Shown piece by piece: positions 41,001 through 59,011 of a DNA stretch of 64,000 nt. The notes under the pieces are model-generated. The model ran no database searches, was not told where the DNA came from, and was given only the letters and a program-made list of their open reading frames with translations. The DNA lies in the NCBI RefSeq assembly GCF_964355755.1, contig NC_092675.1:4746312-4810311 (forward strand). The letters are read 5' to 3'. The DNA is from Antedon mediterranea. Its lineage: Eukaryota; Echinodermata; Crinoidea; Comatulida; Antedonidae. The position numbers and the translations under genes are program-made. How positions within the stretch are numbered: position 1 is the stretch's first letter; every line of letters begins with the position of its first letter.

Positions 41001-44000
41001 CTCATCTTTACCAAACCATCTCAATTCTCAAATAATAATGAGAGGAAAAAATACTTTGTGGCCACATTCACTATTCACACTTTCGGAAATATTTACCGCC
41101 AAAATTTAAAAATTGTGAATAGTGAATACCACTTAAGGGATTTTGCTAAATATTAACTGACTTAAGTAAAATATATAGTATTAAACATGAGAAAAATATC
41201 TCAGCTAAGTGTGAATACGACCACTGGCTGTTGAGAGAGTTCCCAACATGACTATCTAATCTATAGTATACTAATGTATGAAGGTTTTGAGGGAAATTCA
41301 AACCAGAGCAACTTGTACTATAAATTAACAAATATCAAATTCAATTTTTCAATTTGTTATAAAGAAATGAATTAAACTTATATTTACTTGGTGGGATAAT
41401 CTTGTCTTTGTCAATCAGTCGCGTTGAAGACAAGTCATTGATAATATGATGAAGTCGAACTCCTCTGAATAAATCTTCATATATTTTACCAGCTTCGGAA
41501 TTTAAAAATTCACCAGGTTCTAAAAAGAAATACGAAATAAATTATAACAACAATGAAATCTAGGAATAGCAGACGATACATTATATGCAAGTGTTATAAT
41601 GTATATGTAAGCTTGAGTAAAGATTCTAGACACAATTGTTTTGGACATAAACACTCCTGCTATCATTGTATACTTATCACAATAACGTTATCCAAGTTTA
41701 TTGTAATGAATGATACCATATGAGAAAGTTAGGAGCTCACCAGGGGCTGTAAGTCCCAGGGGCAGATCCAGCTTCAGAAATTAGGTGGGGGGGGGGGGGG
41801 GAGAGCTAAATATTTTATAAGTGATAAAAACGATTCTTCGGGTTGCAGATAAATAAAAATAGTAATTATTTTATTTTAAAAAGACATGGCTGTTAAATTT
41901 TAGAGTGGCTATAAAGTCTGTTTAGCCTCCGCCTAAATCCGCACCTGAGTCCTACCCAATTTTTGAGTAATTTTCATATAAAATGATCCACATAGACCAA
42001 TAGGACAACCCACTACATACAACCCTTAATTTTGTGTGCAATTTATTTATTTCAACAATATTTAACGGGGGTGGTCCATCCATTCACAACAATACAATTT
42101 GGCAAGACAATAACATGAATTATAACAGAAGTGTCTCTTTTAGGCCTAGTAATTAGATTTACATTACCTTTAAGGCTCCTAAAGTAGATGTCAGCATCTT
42201 TAGCAAGTTGTTTGGTTTCTCCATTCCAATGTGGTGTTAGCTTTAAATATACATACTATAGAATAGAACCATTAATATTGATTGAACTACGAATAAAAAA
42301 ATGACATTGCCGAATGAGAATAATTTGTTCCAATAGTCTCTAATAATTTCAAGGAGGTGTTGGTATTGGGGCCATAGAGATATTATATCTCTATGGTGGG
42401 ACACATGAACAAGCAACAGTATTAAATGGTTAAAAAACAGCATAGAGTAACTTGTATTAAAGAGACACGTTTGGGACCTAATTAAGTATTCCCTTTAATA
42501 GGGTGTACCCTAAACAGGGTTTGATTGTAGTGTTAAATATATTGCTTGTTGTTTGCACAGGCAAATGCCCCCATAATAGGCGTGTTTTCATTCAAATAGA
42601 ATCGTCCCAAAGGAAGGCTTCAATTGTTATTACAGTATTTGGAACACATAAATAGTATGCATTGTACAGCTTAGCTTATAGTGCATAGAGATATTCACTA
42701 TAATATCTCTATGGCTGAACTCACTGCTGAATAATAGTGCTATGTATTTGTGTATACCCATTACATTACCTTTTTAATTAAAGAATAAATATCCATTTCT
42801 ACTTGTAGTACAAACAAGCTGGATGATTTGATTAATGACTTCATGAGATCAACACTGAAAATAAAGTACTGTATGTTAAAATTATACACCACAAGTTTAC
42901 ATATATCTGATTGGTTATCGTACTGTCCATTTCCAACCATAGCCTTGGAATTGTCTTTTTATATGGTGTATGTCTGAATTAAATATAGGCATTTCAACAT
43001 GGGTGTATGTACTGTGTTGCAAGAAATAATAATTATAATAGGACATAAGTCTGCATGTATCTTGTAATGGGCTCACATCTAAGCTTGTTAAAGACGTTGG
43101 CTAGTGGTGTGTGGTATATCAAAATATTGACTGGGGTTTTACCGGAAATGAGTAGCAATGAAACTATACTTATCTACACCTAAATGATTAGACTTGCCCC
43201 AAGTCTGTATTTATTGTCTTTTTTATGTTAGTCCACCAGTCGACATTACGATTTTTGTCCAAAAACAAGCTCAAGTATTATACGTATGAAACGCCATTTG
43301 TGCCAAAATATTTATCTTTTTACTAATATTAAGTCTGGAACACAGACTACTAAATGCTGTAAAAAACAATCATAAAGTCTAACAATCATATATTTCCTTT
43401 TTTTATTGGTTAATCAGAGACGAACTGAAAGTGACAAACTGGCTTGCGTAACAGGATATTATACATATCCTAGTGATTACTAATACTATTCATTTTTTTT
43501 ACCTTATTTCTTTTAATAATGAAATGTTGGTCGTCATCATAAGATTCCTTTCCAGCCATTCAAAACAACTATAGTAATGGAGATAGAAATATTAGGATAT
43601 TAATATATTCATATACATGTTTAACTTAATTGCTATAAGGTACAGAAAACATTGAATGTTATGAATGTGTTTGAACATTGACTTGACATTGTAAACTGGC
43701 AGTTTTAAAATTTTTCACACACTATATGCAAAATAGTAATAGAATTGTAAACTGGCAGCTTACCTTAGTCATAATAATATGCAAAATAGTAAAGTAAATT
43801 GTTACTTTAATTTATGCATAAATAGAAAATATTAAAGTAAATACTGTAGTAATAAAGAAAAGTAAACCTCGACAAAAACAATAATAAAAAAAGATATGCT
43901 AATTAATTTCTTGTTTTTCATTTTATAGTACAGTACTAGTATGTTTTAGCATTAGCACTATAGTAATGAAGATAGAAATATTTAGGATATTAATATAATC

Positions 44001-47000
44001 ATATAATTGTTTAACTTAATTACTATAAGGTACTGTACATTAAACATTGAATGTTATGAATGTGTTTGAGTTTGAGCATTGACTTGTGTGTGTACATACA
44101 CAGATTCAGAATTGTAAACTGGCAGTTTAATTTTTTCACACACTATATGCAAAATAGTAAAGCAAATTGTTACTTTAATTTTTGCAAAAAAAAGCCAATA
44201 TTAAAGTAAATACTTTAGTAATAACAAAGAAAAGTTAAACTCGACAAAAACAATAATAAACAAAGATATGCTAATTTCTTCTTTATATAGTGCAGTAAAA
44301 TGTTTAAACAAACACTATGTTTTGGCATTAGCACTTTTAATGGTGTTTTTTTTTGCTGAAATGTATGAGACACGTGGTACCTTACCTTTGTAATGTCTGT
44401 TGTATTCCGTACATAGAAGATGAGATATAGTATGAACAGACTGTATTAAGACTGTAATGAAAAGTGTAGTCTTAGTTCTACTGTGTTTTTAATCAATCTA
44501 CTGTACTATGGTAAATTACATAGGGTCGGTTAAATAGGTGTAAATTAGAAGGCGGGAGGAGAATTAGTTGACACAGTACTACTGTACATTTAATACAATT
44601 AAACTAGATAAAATTGAATTTAGCAAACATGTAATTTTTTTACTTTGACTTTACAACATATACACTTTAATTACCATACCGACAGAACTGAAATGTTCTG
44701 TTGGCCTAAACTTTCCACCCAAAACTCCCAGCCTCTCAAATTTTAAATATGGGCTTATATCCAGGTCAGTACAGGATGGGATTCAATTTATCAAATAATT
44801 ACCATATTGTGTCAGTCATAATGTCTGAACATTGCTGAATCAATCCATCCTGAAAGAACAATTAATGTGCACTTTAGAGAAGTTAGTACATCTTTCAAGA
44901 CAAGTAGGGGTTACCCCGGTGTACTAGTATACACACAGCCACTTTCACTCATCAAGAGGGCCCCTTGATTGTCAGCATACACTGTTTAGGGTCACCCTCT
45001 ATAAATAAGGTGTAATAAAAAAATGTTATACAGAATCAAACCTATGATATTATGGATACAGTAGCTTCAGTTATTTTTAGTACCAGCATATGTGTCATTG
45101 TTTATTCCATTGTTTACTGGATACTGGTGAGGAAGGTGGAGAAGGGGGTAAAATAGGGAGGTTCTACATATTGCTAGGGAGTTGAACATTGAGAATGCTA
45201 AGGATATAAAAAAGCATTATTTCAGTTGGACCTATGCAGTGATAGATCTACGTTGATACTGGTGAGGAAGGTGGAGAAGGGGGTAAAATAGGGAGGTTCT
45301 ACATATTGCTAGGGAGTTGAACATTGAGAATGCTAAGGATATAAAAAAGCATTATTTCAGTTGGGCCTATGCAGTGATAGATCTACGTTGATACTGGTGA
45401 GGAAGGTGGAGAAGGGGGTAAAATAGGGAGGTTCTACATATTGCTAGGGAGTTGAACATTGAGAATGCTAAGGATATAAAAAAGTATTATTTCAGTCGGA
45501 CCTATGCAGTGATAGATCTACGTTGATACTGGTGAGGAAGGTGGAGAAGGGGGTAAAATAGGGAGGTTCTACATATTGCTAGGGAGTTGAACATTGAGAA
45601 TGCTAAGGATATAAAAAAGCATTATTTCAGTCGGACCTATGCAGTGATAGATCTAGGTTGATACTGGTGAGGAAGGTGGAGAAGGGGGTAAAATAGGAAA
45701 CAGCTCTATTCTAGGAGTTAACAATTTGAGCATTTTAGGCTGTACTCATGAAATGATATTTTATTCCAGAGTGGTTATTCACTGTTGATATAAAAAGAGG
45801 ATGACAAGTCCTAATGTACAATAATTTGAGGATAAACTTACTAGTTGTAGTAGTGATGATGCGGCTAGAACTGATTCAACTTTTGATGGGTCAATGACCA
45901 CCTCATCTTGATATAACGATCCAAGACAGACATCTAATGCTGAAAACAATAAATAGAAATGAACACAGTGATATTTGCTTGATGGTGGTATGGATGGTAT
46001 GGGTTAACATGCTTAATAGCTTGATATCTTTCTGTGCAACAAGACTATAAATAATGGGATTTAACTGTAATTAAATGAAATCCTCAAAATGATGAAAATG
46101 CTCTTTGATGAATTAAGCAGAAAGGATGCCATTTTACAGACTGAAGCAATGATGATGTAGCAAGTTTTCCATGTTGTTATAAGGCTTTACTGTAAATGAT
46201 ACCTTCAATGTTAATGTTAGCGTCTGGTATATTCATGTCCACTTCCGTCAAACTTGACTCTTTCCATGATCCACTAAACATACTAGAAAAGTATGGTGAC
46301 TGAAATAAAAGAATTTAATTACTAAATAAAAAACAATTGAAAAATACTACGAAATGAAAAGATGAGTGTCTTGGTACTTAAAGACAAATAAACTAAAATG
46401 ACATAGGCCTACTTTATAATAATAATATTTAAATGGATTCTGCACTTACTCCATACAAATTACCATTCAATACAAAAAGTTAAAAGAAAACCTTATCAAA
46501 GAAAATTAAACAATTATTTAATAACTAGTATTAACAACTAAATAAATTCTTGTCATTTGATTAGACAATTGTAGGTCACATGCCGTGCAATAATACGCAC
46601 TATTAAATCATCATCATTATTATAGTACTAGTAATAACTTTGACTAATATTACCTGACATAAGTATAACTTGTGCAGTTTCCATGTTTTACCAAGTGCTA
46701 CTATAGAGATATCTGAATTTTCTCCATTTACAAAAAGGGTTGTGAATATATATTTGGATGTGGATTTCAACCGTTTCCTGTAAATAATAATTTTAAAAAA
46801 AGGACTACAAAAATGGGTTCAACAGTGGGCCTTATCATTGACATCTGTTCATCCAATTCACGCTAAATTAAGTAAACATGTAATAGTTTAATTATTAGTA
46901 TTTTATTTGTATGTACCTGAATATGATGATGGTCAGGAAGCAAACTATTCAATAAATTAATAAATAGCAGAGTGAGTGGTGGAGCACGTCTACTAGGGGG

Positions 47001-47386
47001 GCTAGGCTAAGCTTGTTAAAATCTGATATTCATGAGAAACAAACAGTGATTTAATGTTTGAGAGCCGTAAATAAAACCTATGTATGTGAGTCTGACCTTG
47101 TTGGTGGCTTATTCTAGGAAGGTCAACCACACCAGCCAGTAGGGCTGGGCCGACAGGACAGGCCTAATTCATGATGATTGGCCCGCATGTAGCAGCCTAG
47201 GCCTAGCCTTTTAAAGTCAATATTTATATAAATACATTACCTTTTAGGAGTGTGTAATACCTCTTCAAAATCATCATCGACTTGACCATCTAGCCGCCGT
47301 TTTTTTAAATTAAATTTGTTTGAATTGGTTGAATTACTATCTCTTTCAGAGTCACTTTGTGCAGATCCTGCAACGTAGTTTCCCAT
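38099..47386 (-). CDS. GMCL1: Germ cell-less protein-like (BTB adaptor)
   Basis: BTB-BACK protein acting as a Cullin-3 substrate adaptor; germ cell-less is needed for germ-cell formation in flies, and GMCL1 binds the nuclear lamina and acts in spermatogenesis. Sixteen minus-strand exons join in phase: 47241-47386, 46654-46777, 46203-46299, 45842-45939, 44803-44849, 44386-44451, 43503-43568, 42770-42854, 42168-42255, 41388-41519, 40664-40733, 40113-40194, 39674-39735, 39274-39357, 38871-38958 and 38099-38269; total 501 residues (human 515). Start chosen as MGNYVAGSA, matching the MGS start of vertebrate GMCL1; an upstream in-frame Met at 47491 is possible. Order: acidic N-terminus with KKRR nuclear signal; BTB (LFVNGENSDI, YFSSMFSGSWKESS); BACK (SSSLFVLQVEMDIY); conserved C-terminal part (RCGRIISKEGEYCWRWTGFN, QVIFKRNT). 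Introns hold a minisatellite, a SINE and an intron duplication. Confidence 0.94.
38432..38730 (+). repeat. tRNA-derived SINE in last GMCL1 intron
   Basis: tRNA-like head with A-box TGGCGCAGTGTGTTGG and B-box GGTTCGAATCC (38474-38484), then a roughly 200-bp body and an (ATT)n tail at 38715-38730. The ATT tail suggests mobilisation by a LINE that recognises such a repeat. Antisense to GMCL1. Confidence 0.75.
41787..41801 (+). repeat. Uninterrupted 15-bp G run
   Basis: Fifteen consecutive G in GMCL1 intron 9, next to a GGGGCAGATCCAGC segment that resembles the GGATCCAGG scraps at 38752 and 61193. Could form a G-quadruplex on the non-template strand. Confidence 0.8.
43564..44283. repeat. Tandem duplication within a GMCL1 intron
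   Basis: Two diverged copies, about 43564-43912 and 43956-44283, share ACTATAGTAATGRAGATAGA, GAACATTGAATGTTATGAATGTG-type and TTGTAAACTGGCAG segments and end in GACAAAAACAATAATAAA. The duplicated unit starts at the acceptor of exon 7, so the second copy contains an unused near-copy of that splice acceptor. Confidence 0.8.
45119..45697. repeat. 135-bp minisatellite, about 4.3 units
   Basis: GATACTGGTGAGGAAGGTGG recurs with its second base at 45121, 45256, 45391, 45526 and 45661, an exact 135-bp period. Units differ at only a few positions (GTTGGACC / GTTGGGCC / GTCGGACC; AGCATT / AGTATT). The last unit is truncated. Lies in GMCL1 intron 4. Confidence 0.95.
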
Positions 47387-48571
47387 TTTTTTGTTATGAA
47401 TTTTAATTTTACTACGTAATAGACTTTCGATCCAGACGTCAAATACAACATTAAACAGTAACATACAACCAGCCGTCTTTTTTGGTGACATATTCTTTCA
47501 TTAGTGTGTGTGATGACAAAAGTTTATTTTTTTTAATGGTAAAAAAGGTCAATCTTTCTTTTATAAATTTAAAAATGTATTGTCCTCCCAAAACAGAAAA
47601 ACAAAATTGAACTGAAAACCCAATGATTTCTTTCTATTTACGATTTGTTTGGTCAATAACTAACAATTACCTCAAACAACAACTTAATTATTTCAGGGAA
47701 ATACGTAGACCTACAAACTTAAATTAAAAAATAAGACCCAGTAACAACTTTTAAGAGAAGGAAAATAATTGTTAAGGTCTGAAAACAATATTAATACTAT
47801 TGAAAATTTAATATTTTTTAATATTAAATTCATGAGAAAGTTTATGTGATCTGATTTTTGTATGGTTATTTTCAGTTAAAGTTTCCTAATTCGTTTCAAA
47901 TTTTTTAGCCTTAGTTCTGTCGCGCACTATTGTAAATGACAATCGATTTAGCGGTATATCAGTAGAACATCTTCAAGGCTTCGTTGAAAATTTAAATCCC
48001 CGTGACTAAAGATAAGACAAATTCTTTATTTGTCTCAATCGATTCCTTTCTTTTCATACGGTCGGGTTCATATCCAAGGTACCTGTTATATTATTGTGTG
48101 TAAGCAACATCAATGCTTTCTTCCTGGTTTAAGTACCGTCGTAGCACATTGAAAAAAAACAATGAAACTGCATAGGGCTTGTTATTTAATTAATTCTTAA
48201 AATTAACTCAATTCTGTATATAAAGACTCAGGTGAATAACGATTGAGTGAACATTATCAGTTGAAAACGAATGTGTTTAGAATAAAATGCATTGATGATT
48301 TCAGAAAAAGTTCATCCAAGACTATTTTTAGTCTTATATACTATAGACCATTTAGCTATATATATATATATATATAGGCCTATCTATCTCTACCCATAGG
48401 AAAAAAAATTATTTGTTCCCGTAAGGAACGACTACTTTTGTTCTTGAACCTAACCTTTTGTCTATGTTTCTCCCTAGTCACTTATAGGCTTATATATAAA
48501 ACTATATAGCCTATTAGTACGATTAAAATAAGATGCAATACAAAAACAAATTAATTAATTATAATAATTTG
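47387..48571. other. GMCL1 promoter side and spacer
   Basis: No gene seen. Includes a (TA)n run at 48356-48376. GMCL1 and the gene at 48572 are co-oriented, so this should hold the GMCL1 promoter and the 3' UTR of its neighbour. Confidence 0.45.
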
Positions 48572-49768
48572 TTAGTTTATAAATACTGGAGTTTCTATAA
48601 TACTAGACAAATTTAAATGTTCACGTTTAGTATTTTTACCAGTAGATGAAGTCGTAGACCTCATAAAATTTGGTTCGGTTCTTTTATAAATTGATTTAGA
48701 ATTACGTTCTGCAAGAGACAAGTTCATTTTTTCTTGTAATTTTTTTGAACCTGAACCCGTCGTTTTTGGTCGTACAGGTACTAGAGTCTTTTCTCGGCGG
48801 CGGCGGGTTGATGGTGGTGCAGACGAAGCATTTAATCGCAGCTCATGCATGTAGGTAGAAAGTTTGTCAGCGGAACTAACATTAGACATTTCTGTTTGAT
48901 TGCGTGTGTGTTCAGCAAGTTGCCTTCTATACATTTCTAAGTAAGATGAATTCGATATTTTTGGTGATTTTGAATTTGTTGTCGTTCTACTCATACTGCT
49001 ATTAATTGGCTTGCCACAGTCAAGTTCAAAGGTAATACGTTTCCGGGATTTTTGTTTTGCAGATAGTCGAGATTCATTTATATTGGATTTACCATTATAC
49101 TCTTCCCTTGTTTTATTCACTAAGCGGTCATCTTTTTTTTCTTTAGAAATGTTAAGTCGCCTTGCCAACGAAGTCACTTCTTTGACATTATCAATCGCTG
49201 TAAACATTTCAGAAATTGATTGTCTCCGTGTCCTATTTCCTGGTAGACTCAGGATCATACCACTTGACATGTCCAAAGAGGAGTTCTTGTCGATAGCATC
49301 TACATGGTCGAAAGTTGTCTCTCGTTCACCGTTGTTTTCTCCAAGTTGCCTGTAGTGGTATATCTGGACATTATCAACAGGAACAGTGGATAATCTCCTG
49401 TTAGATACCCGTTTATATTGGGTCATAACAGCCCGCTTTTTTCGAGCAACAGCTCTCGGCAGTAAAGACGATAATTCAGCGGGGGTAGGCAGAGAAACCG
49501 AGCGTTGTTTCCCCAGATAGAACGGTTGATGTGTTTTGTTTTTTGGTAATCTGGGTTTCAAACAATCCTGTGATGATATTTTCCATATTTGTTCATGAGA
49601 ATTACGAATATTTAAATCCCGTTCTTTTTCTAATTCTCGCAGCACAGTCGATAAGTGTGGTTCGTAAGTTCGATTTCGAGCATAAGTTTTCGAAAATATC
49701 TGGTTTGAATGTTTCTTTAGTTTGTTGAGAATTTGACGATACGAATTATTTCCAGGTTCATGCTCCAT
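48572..49768 (-). CDS. Unidentified basic Ser/Asn/Arg-rich protein
   Basis: One long open exon of 398 codons if translation starts at MEHEPGNNSYR (ATG at 49766-49768); the frame is open 15 codons further up, but a TTTATTCAG acceptor about 30 bp upstream suggests that this is a spliced leader. I do not recognise the family. The protein is hydrophilic and has no signal peptide or membrane segment. It carries many basic clusters (ARKKRA, TRRRREK, KQKSRKR) and a Glu/Arg-rich, possibly helical segment near 36-50. Repeated short SS/TTS-containing stretches suggest intrinsic disorder. Near the end are regularly spaced RR/KR and NLS-like motifs, so a nuclear, cytoskeletal or sperm-axonemal role is possible but unproven. 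ORF length and normal codon use argue that it is real. Confidence 0.65.
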   Translation of the reverse strand: MEHEPGNNSYRQILNKLKKHSNQIFSKTYARNRTYEPHLSTVLRELEKERDLNIRNSHEQIWKISSQDCLKPRLPKNKTHQPFYLGKQRSVSLPTPAELSSLLPRAVARKKRAVMTQYKRVSNRRLSTVPVDNVQIYHYRQLGENNGERETTFDHVDAIDKNSSLDMSSGMILSLPGNRTRRQSISEMFTAIDNVKEVTSLARRLNISKEKKDDRLVNKTREEYNGKSNINESRLSAKQKSRKRITFELDCGKPINSSMSRTTTNSKSPKISNSSYLEMYRRQLAEHTRNQTEMSNVSSADKLSTYMHELRLNASSAPPSTRRRREKTLVPVRPKTTGSGSKKLQEKMNLSLAERNSKSIYKRTEPNFMRSTTSSTGKNTKREHLNLSSIIETPVFIN

Positions 49769-50786
49769 AGTAGACAACGAATTTGATTGAGAAACACTGA
49801 ATAAAACGAGCAATCTTTAGTCAGTATGAAAAATTAAATCACTTCTGTAATCCATACCATAATCAGGCAATAGATTTTCGTATATGTTAATCGTAATAGT
49901 AAAACTAATCGTTAAATTGCCAATACACATGGACACCATCAGAAAGTCCGAACGTCTATAGGCCTACACTAGAATATTTACAACAGTATCTAGATCAACA
50001 ATACACAAATCAATGTACTGTAGTTGATCCACAATTGAGTCAGAAGTTACACCTTCTCTTGTTTAAATTCACGTGATGTGCTAATACGCAAGTGCAGTAG
50101 CTTATTGATGTAGCAATGTGGTTATAAGGTCTTTATGTGGCCTGAAAAGAATGAATAGGCTTGGAAACTGAGAAGACGTTTTAACGACCAAAGCATAGAT
50201 GTCTATTGTTATTGTATTAGTAATTCCAAAAAACAAACTATAAAATCTGTCTATACAATGGTTATAAACTATTTACAATACATTTATAAGAAAAAAAACA
50301 TTGTATTATCATAGATGTTCCTCCATAGTAGTATTACAGTAGGTTAAATCATGGAGGAAATTTGTTTTCCTCAATGGTTAAATAACCAAGTAAGCAGACA
50401 GTCTCAGTGCTTATATAGCGCACTTGTGATGAGATGTTAATACACGCTGCAATAAATAAATTTGGATATAGGTTGTTCAAAGCACATGTTTATATAATTT
50501 TTCATTAGATTTGCATTAATTTTTCGAAACCTGTGATCTACTTGTGATACCAATATGGCGACACTGATAAAGAACAAAGTGTAACAGTTTACATGGAGTC
50601 GAATTCATTTTCAACGCCACTGACTACGCGACTATGAAGAAAGTCATTCTGCGCATGTTCGGTGTTCATTTGAGAATAATTCGCGTCGTGAAAACGAAGA
50701 TTAAAATATAGTAGTAGTTTTGAAAATGTTTGACGAAAATAATAAACTGTAAATTATATCAATCGAAAGGGGATAATTCAAGAAAA
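49769..50786. promoter_or_regulatory. Possible divergent promoter region
   Basis: No exon is certain. At 50550-50660 CpG density rises and promoter-type words appear: CAATATGGCGACA (YY1-like) and CTGCGCATG (half of an NRF1 site). This lies between the minus-strand gene at 48.6-49.8 kb and a small plus-strand ORF. Confidence 0.35.
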
Positions 50787-50936
50787 ATGTCCAGGGCTCA
50801 ATCAGCAATTAAGAGACCTCCAGTAGCTCTGACGACACAAAAAGTCATTGGAGACATGCACACCACCAAATATAAAATACAAAACTATAAATTTCAACGA
50901 AAAAAGAGTATCTCACATTTATTACGACAGAAATAG
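50787..50936 (+). CDS. Possible small protein of 49 residues
   Basis: Begins MSRAQSAIKRPPVALTTQK behind AAGAAAAATGT and ends LLRQK. It is basic and has no membrane segment. It sits 90-240 bp after a CpG-bearing promoter-like stretch, which is why I list it. An upstream ATG (at about 50724) makes a tiny separate ORF. It may be the first coding exon of a longer gene or chance; the family is not recognised. Confidence 0.25.
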   Translation: MSRAQSAIKRPPVALTTQKVIGDMHTTKYKIQNYKFQRKKSISHLLRQK

Positions 50937-52020
50937 AATTTGTATGCACATTTTAAAAGGCCTCAATCGCACAGTACATGAAGCCATTTGTATTGCCCTC
51001 CAATCATGCTTTGAAAAAAAAAATCACACGTATGTATCATGCATGCAAGCTTACTTAATACCACTATGTATAAAAATTAGATTAGTAGCTGTGGATGAGT
51101 GCGACTAAATGATCCTTGATATAAATGTTATACTGAGAATAAATTTCCTAAATACACAACAAAATTAAAAATAATGTAGAAAAAATGTAGAGGAATAACA
51201 ATAATCTCAAGGATATTCATTTAATCTAGTTGCAACCAAGGTAAAAAAAGAGCATTTCTCATTTAACAATTTCATATCAAATCTAGGGATGAAATAATTA
51301 TACACATACAAAATTGATTGTATCATCTGGTTTACTGCAACTTAACCTACACATAAAAACATAACATTATACGGTAAAAGTATTTCAGCGGACAGCCCAA
51401 TATTTCTGTAGTTTATTTCTGTGTATTTAATTGTTCCTTCATCCAACCTCATTGATTATATTATATAGATTTTATATTTAAAGAAGTAACACAGTTTGGT
51501 AAAGGCTACACAATGGTATACCAATAAATAACACCAATTATTTGATGCTATAAGTATTGATATTCACCCCAAATGGTATTGTGTAGGAAGACAACTGGCT
51601 TTCACAACTCCTGCTTTTGCAAGAAGTGGACAAAATGGTGAGGAACAAAAGGGGATAATCTTACATGGAATGGGTCATTACAAACACAGTACAATTAGCT
51701 ACACAATTTACAAACTCCCATTTCACTAGAAACAAACCAAATAATCGCACAACAAAAATGTTGAATTCTCTGATATTGATAATTATACTAAACAGTTTCA
51801 AGTACTTTTAACCACTTGTAATAGATATATAGAATGACACACTGTTGAAAATTAGAAACAGAATTGCCAAGTGCTTTCCAATACCTGTTTTCATATTAAA
51901 ACTGTTTGCTGTTAAACACTTGTTCACTGTGCTACACCATTACAGAGAATCTTAATATGATTTCTTTTAAACAGATTCTGGCGCAGATTTTTCAAGAACA
52001 GTTTAATCTTGATATTGTGT
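50937..52020. other. Spacer and likely PP2A 3' UTR
   Basis: No further exon. As the PP2A gene runs on the minus strand and stops at 52021, the adjacent part is probably its 3' UTR. Confidence 0.45.
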
Positions 52021-57589
<5,569 letters not shown>

Positions 57590-57689
57590 GATTTTAAGAA
57601 TTATTTATACTGTTTGGAAGTTTTTAAACTGCACTCGCATCAATTTGTCGTCAATTTTCGGTGTCGTTTATTAAAGGGGAAAGGAGCGG

Positions 57690-57760
57690 TTGAATGTTAA
57701 GACAAAATGGCGAAATTACGTCATGCGGAACTGCCGTTGGTGGTAGTATTGCCTTTTTTT
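57690..57760. promoter_or_regulatory. PP2A core promoter candidates: CRE-like and YY1-like sites
   Basis: TTACGTCA at 57716-57723 is a CRE-like (CREB/ATF) site, and AAAATGGCG at 57705-57713 a YY1-like site, 115-135 bp upstream of the ATG. CRE elements are known in mammalian PP2A catalytic promoters. The local CpG content is higher than the surroundings. Confidence 0.5.
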
Positions 57761-59011
57761 TAAAAAACGTTTTCAGAGAGTCAGAATTAATAATGGCTCT
57801 GATGTTTTTCCGGTAGGCCTGTCTACTCAGCTATAAATTAGTTATTCAGTCTGCAAGATTATTAACAAGATAATTCGATGGATTTTTCGATACTTGGTAT
57901 TTGACACAAGATATACAACTGTTTTTAACCAAACTATAAAAATCAGCATAGCTATAATAAAGTTATATTGCAGACAAATAGACTCAGTCTCAGATTGATT
58001 TAATTATTATTTGATATATTGCTTATAGATAATTACATTTACTTTATATCAAAAAACTAAAATTTTATATTGAATACACATAATTCTGATAAATTCATGT
58101 TGTGCTTAAAATCAGCAAATATAACACATTTCAATACTATAAAAAAATACAGTTTACATTGTTTGTGGTCAAGACACACAGAAGCCAAAGTGGCTTGTCT
58201 TTGTAGTCCCTAAGCAAAAATATAAAAGGACATAACAAACGCGCTAGTGATGTTAATACATTACAAAGTTAGTGATTATAAATAGAATTCTTTTACATTT
58301 TATAAAATATTGTTATTATTATAGCCTGCAACATATAAATGTAAATTAAAAAAAAAACCTTTTACAGTCAATAGTTTATGAAATTATAGGAATGTGTACT
58401 ACCAGGACCGGTCAAAGGTCAATAAAAATGTTAGGTCATTTTCTTGAAAAATGTCTTATTAGACTGAATAGAAAGATATACATTCAGATTAATTTGAGTC
58501 CTATTTAAAGTTTGTCCAACTGTTAGTTAAGGAGTTGTATGATATATAGGTCAAATGTCAAAAATCATACTTCCGACCATTTTTGGACAAACTTTTCCAT
58601 TAGACCGATTATTAATATGCATCTTCCAAATAATTTGACACTAAAATTATTTCATTTTGTTTAAGCGTTGCAATATGACCATTTTTTTTTAAATTGGTCA
58701 AATTCAAATTGAGGTCAGCGGTCAAAGGTGAATTTTAGAAATTTGACAACATGGGTTTTTATAACCAGCATGCTTCAAATATTCATAAAACACAATATGT
58801 ACACGTTCCTTATGATTTGCACACGAAAATACATAGGCAACTGAACTAATAGCTATAAATTATATTGCAGACATGAAATTGATTTTTACAATACATATAT
58901 TAATTTATATATATTTTTACATTACTTATTATTTCTGTTTCATAAATTCAATACAACTATACTTGCATTATTATATAACTTTAATTTTACATGCCACTAT
59001 TATAATCATTT

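Noticed and set aside
49011-49355. 114-codon plus-strand ORF
   Set aside because: Shadow of the long minus-strand ORF at 48572-49768.
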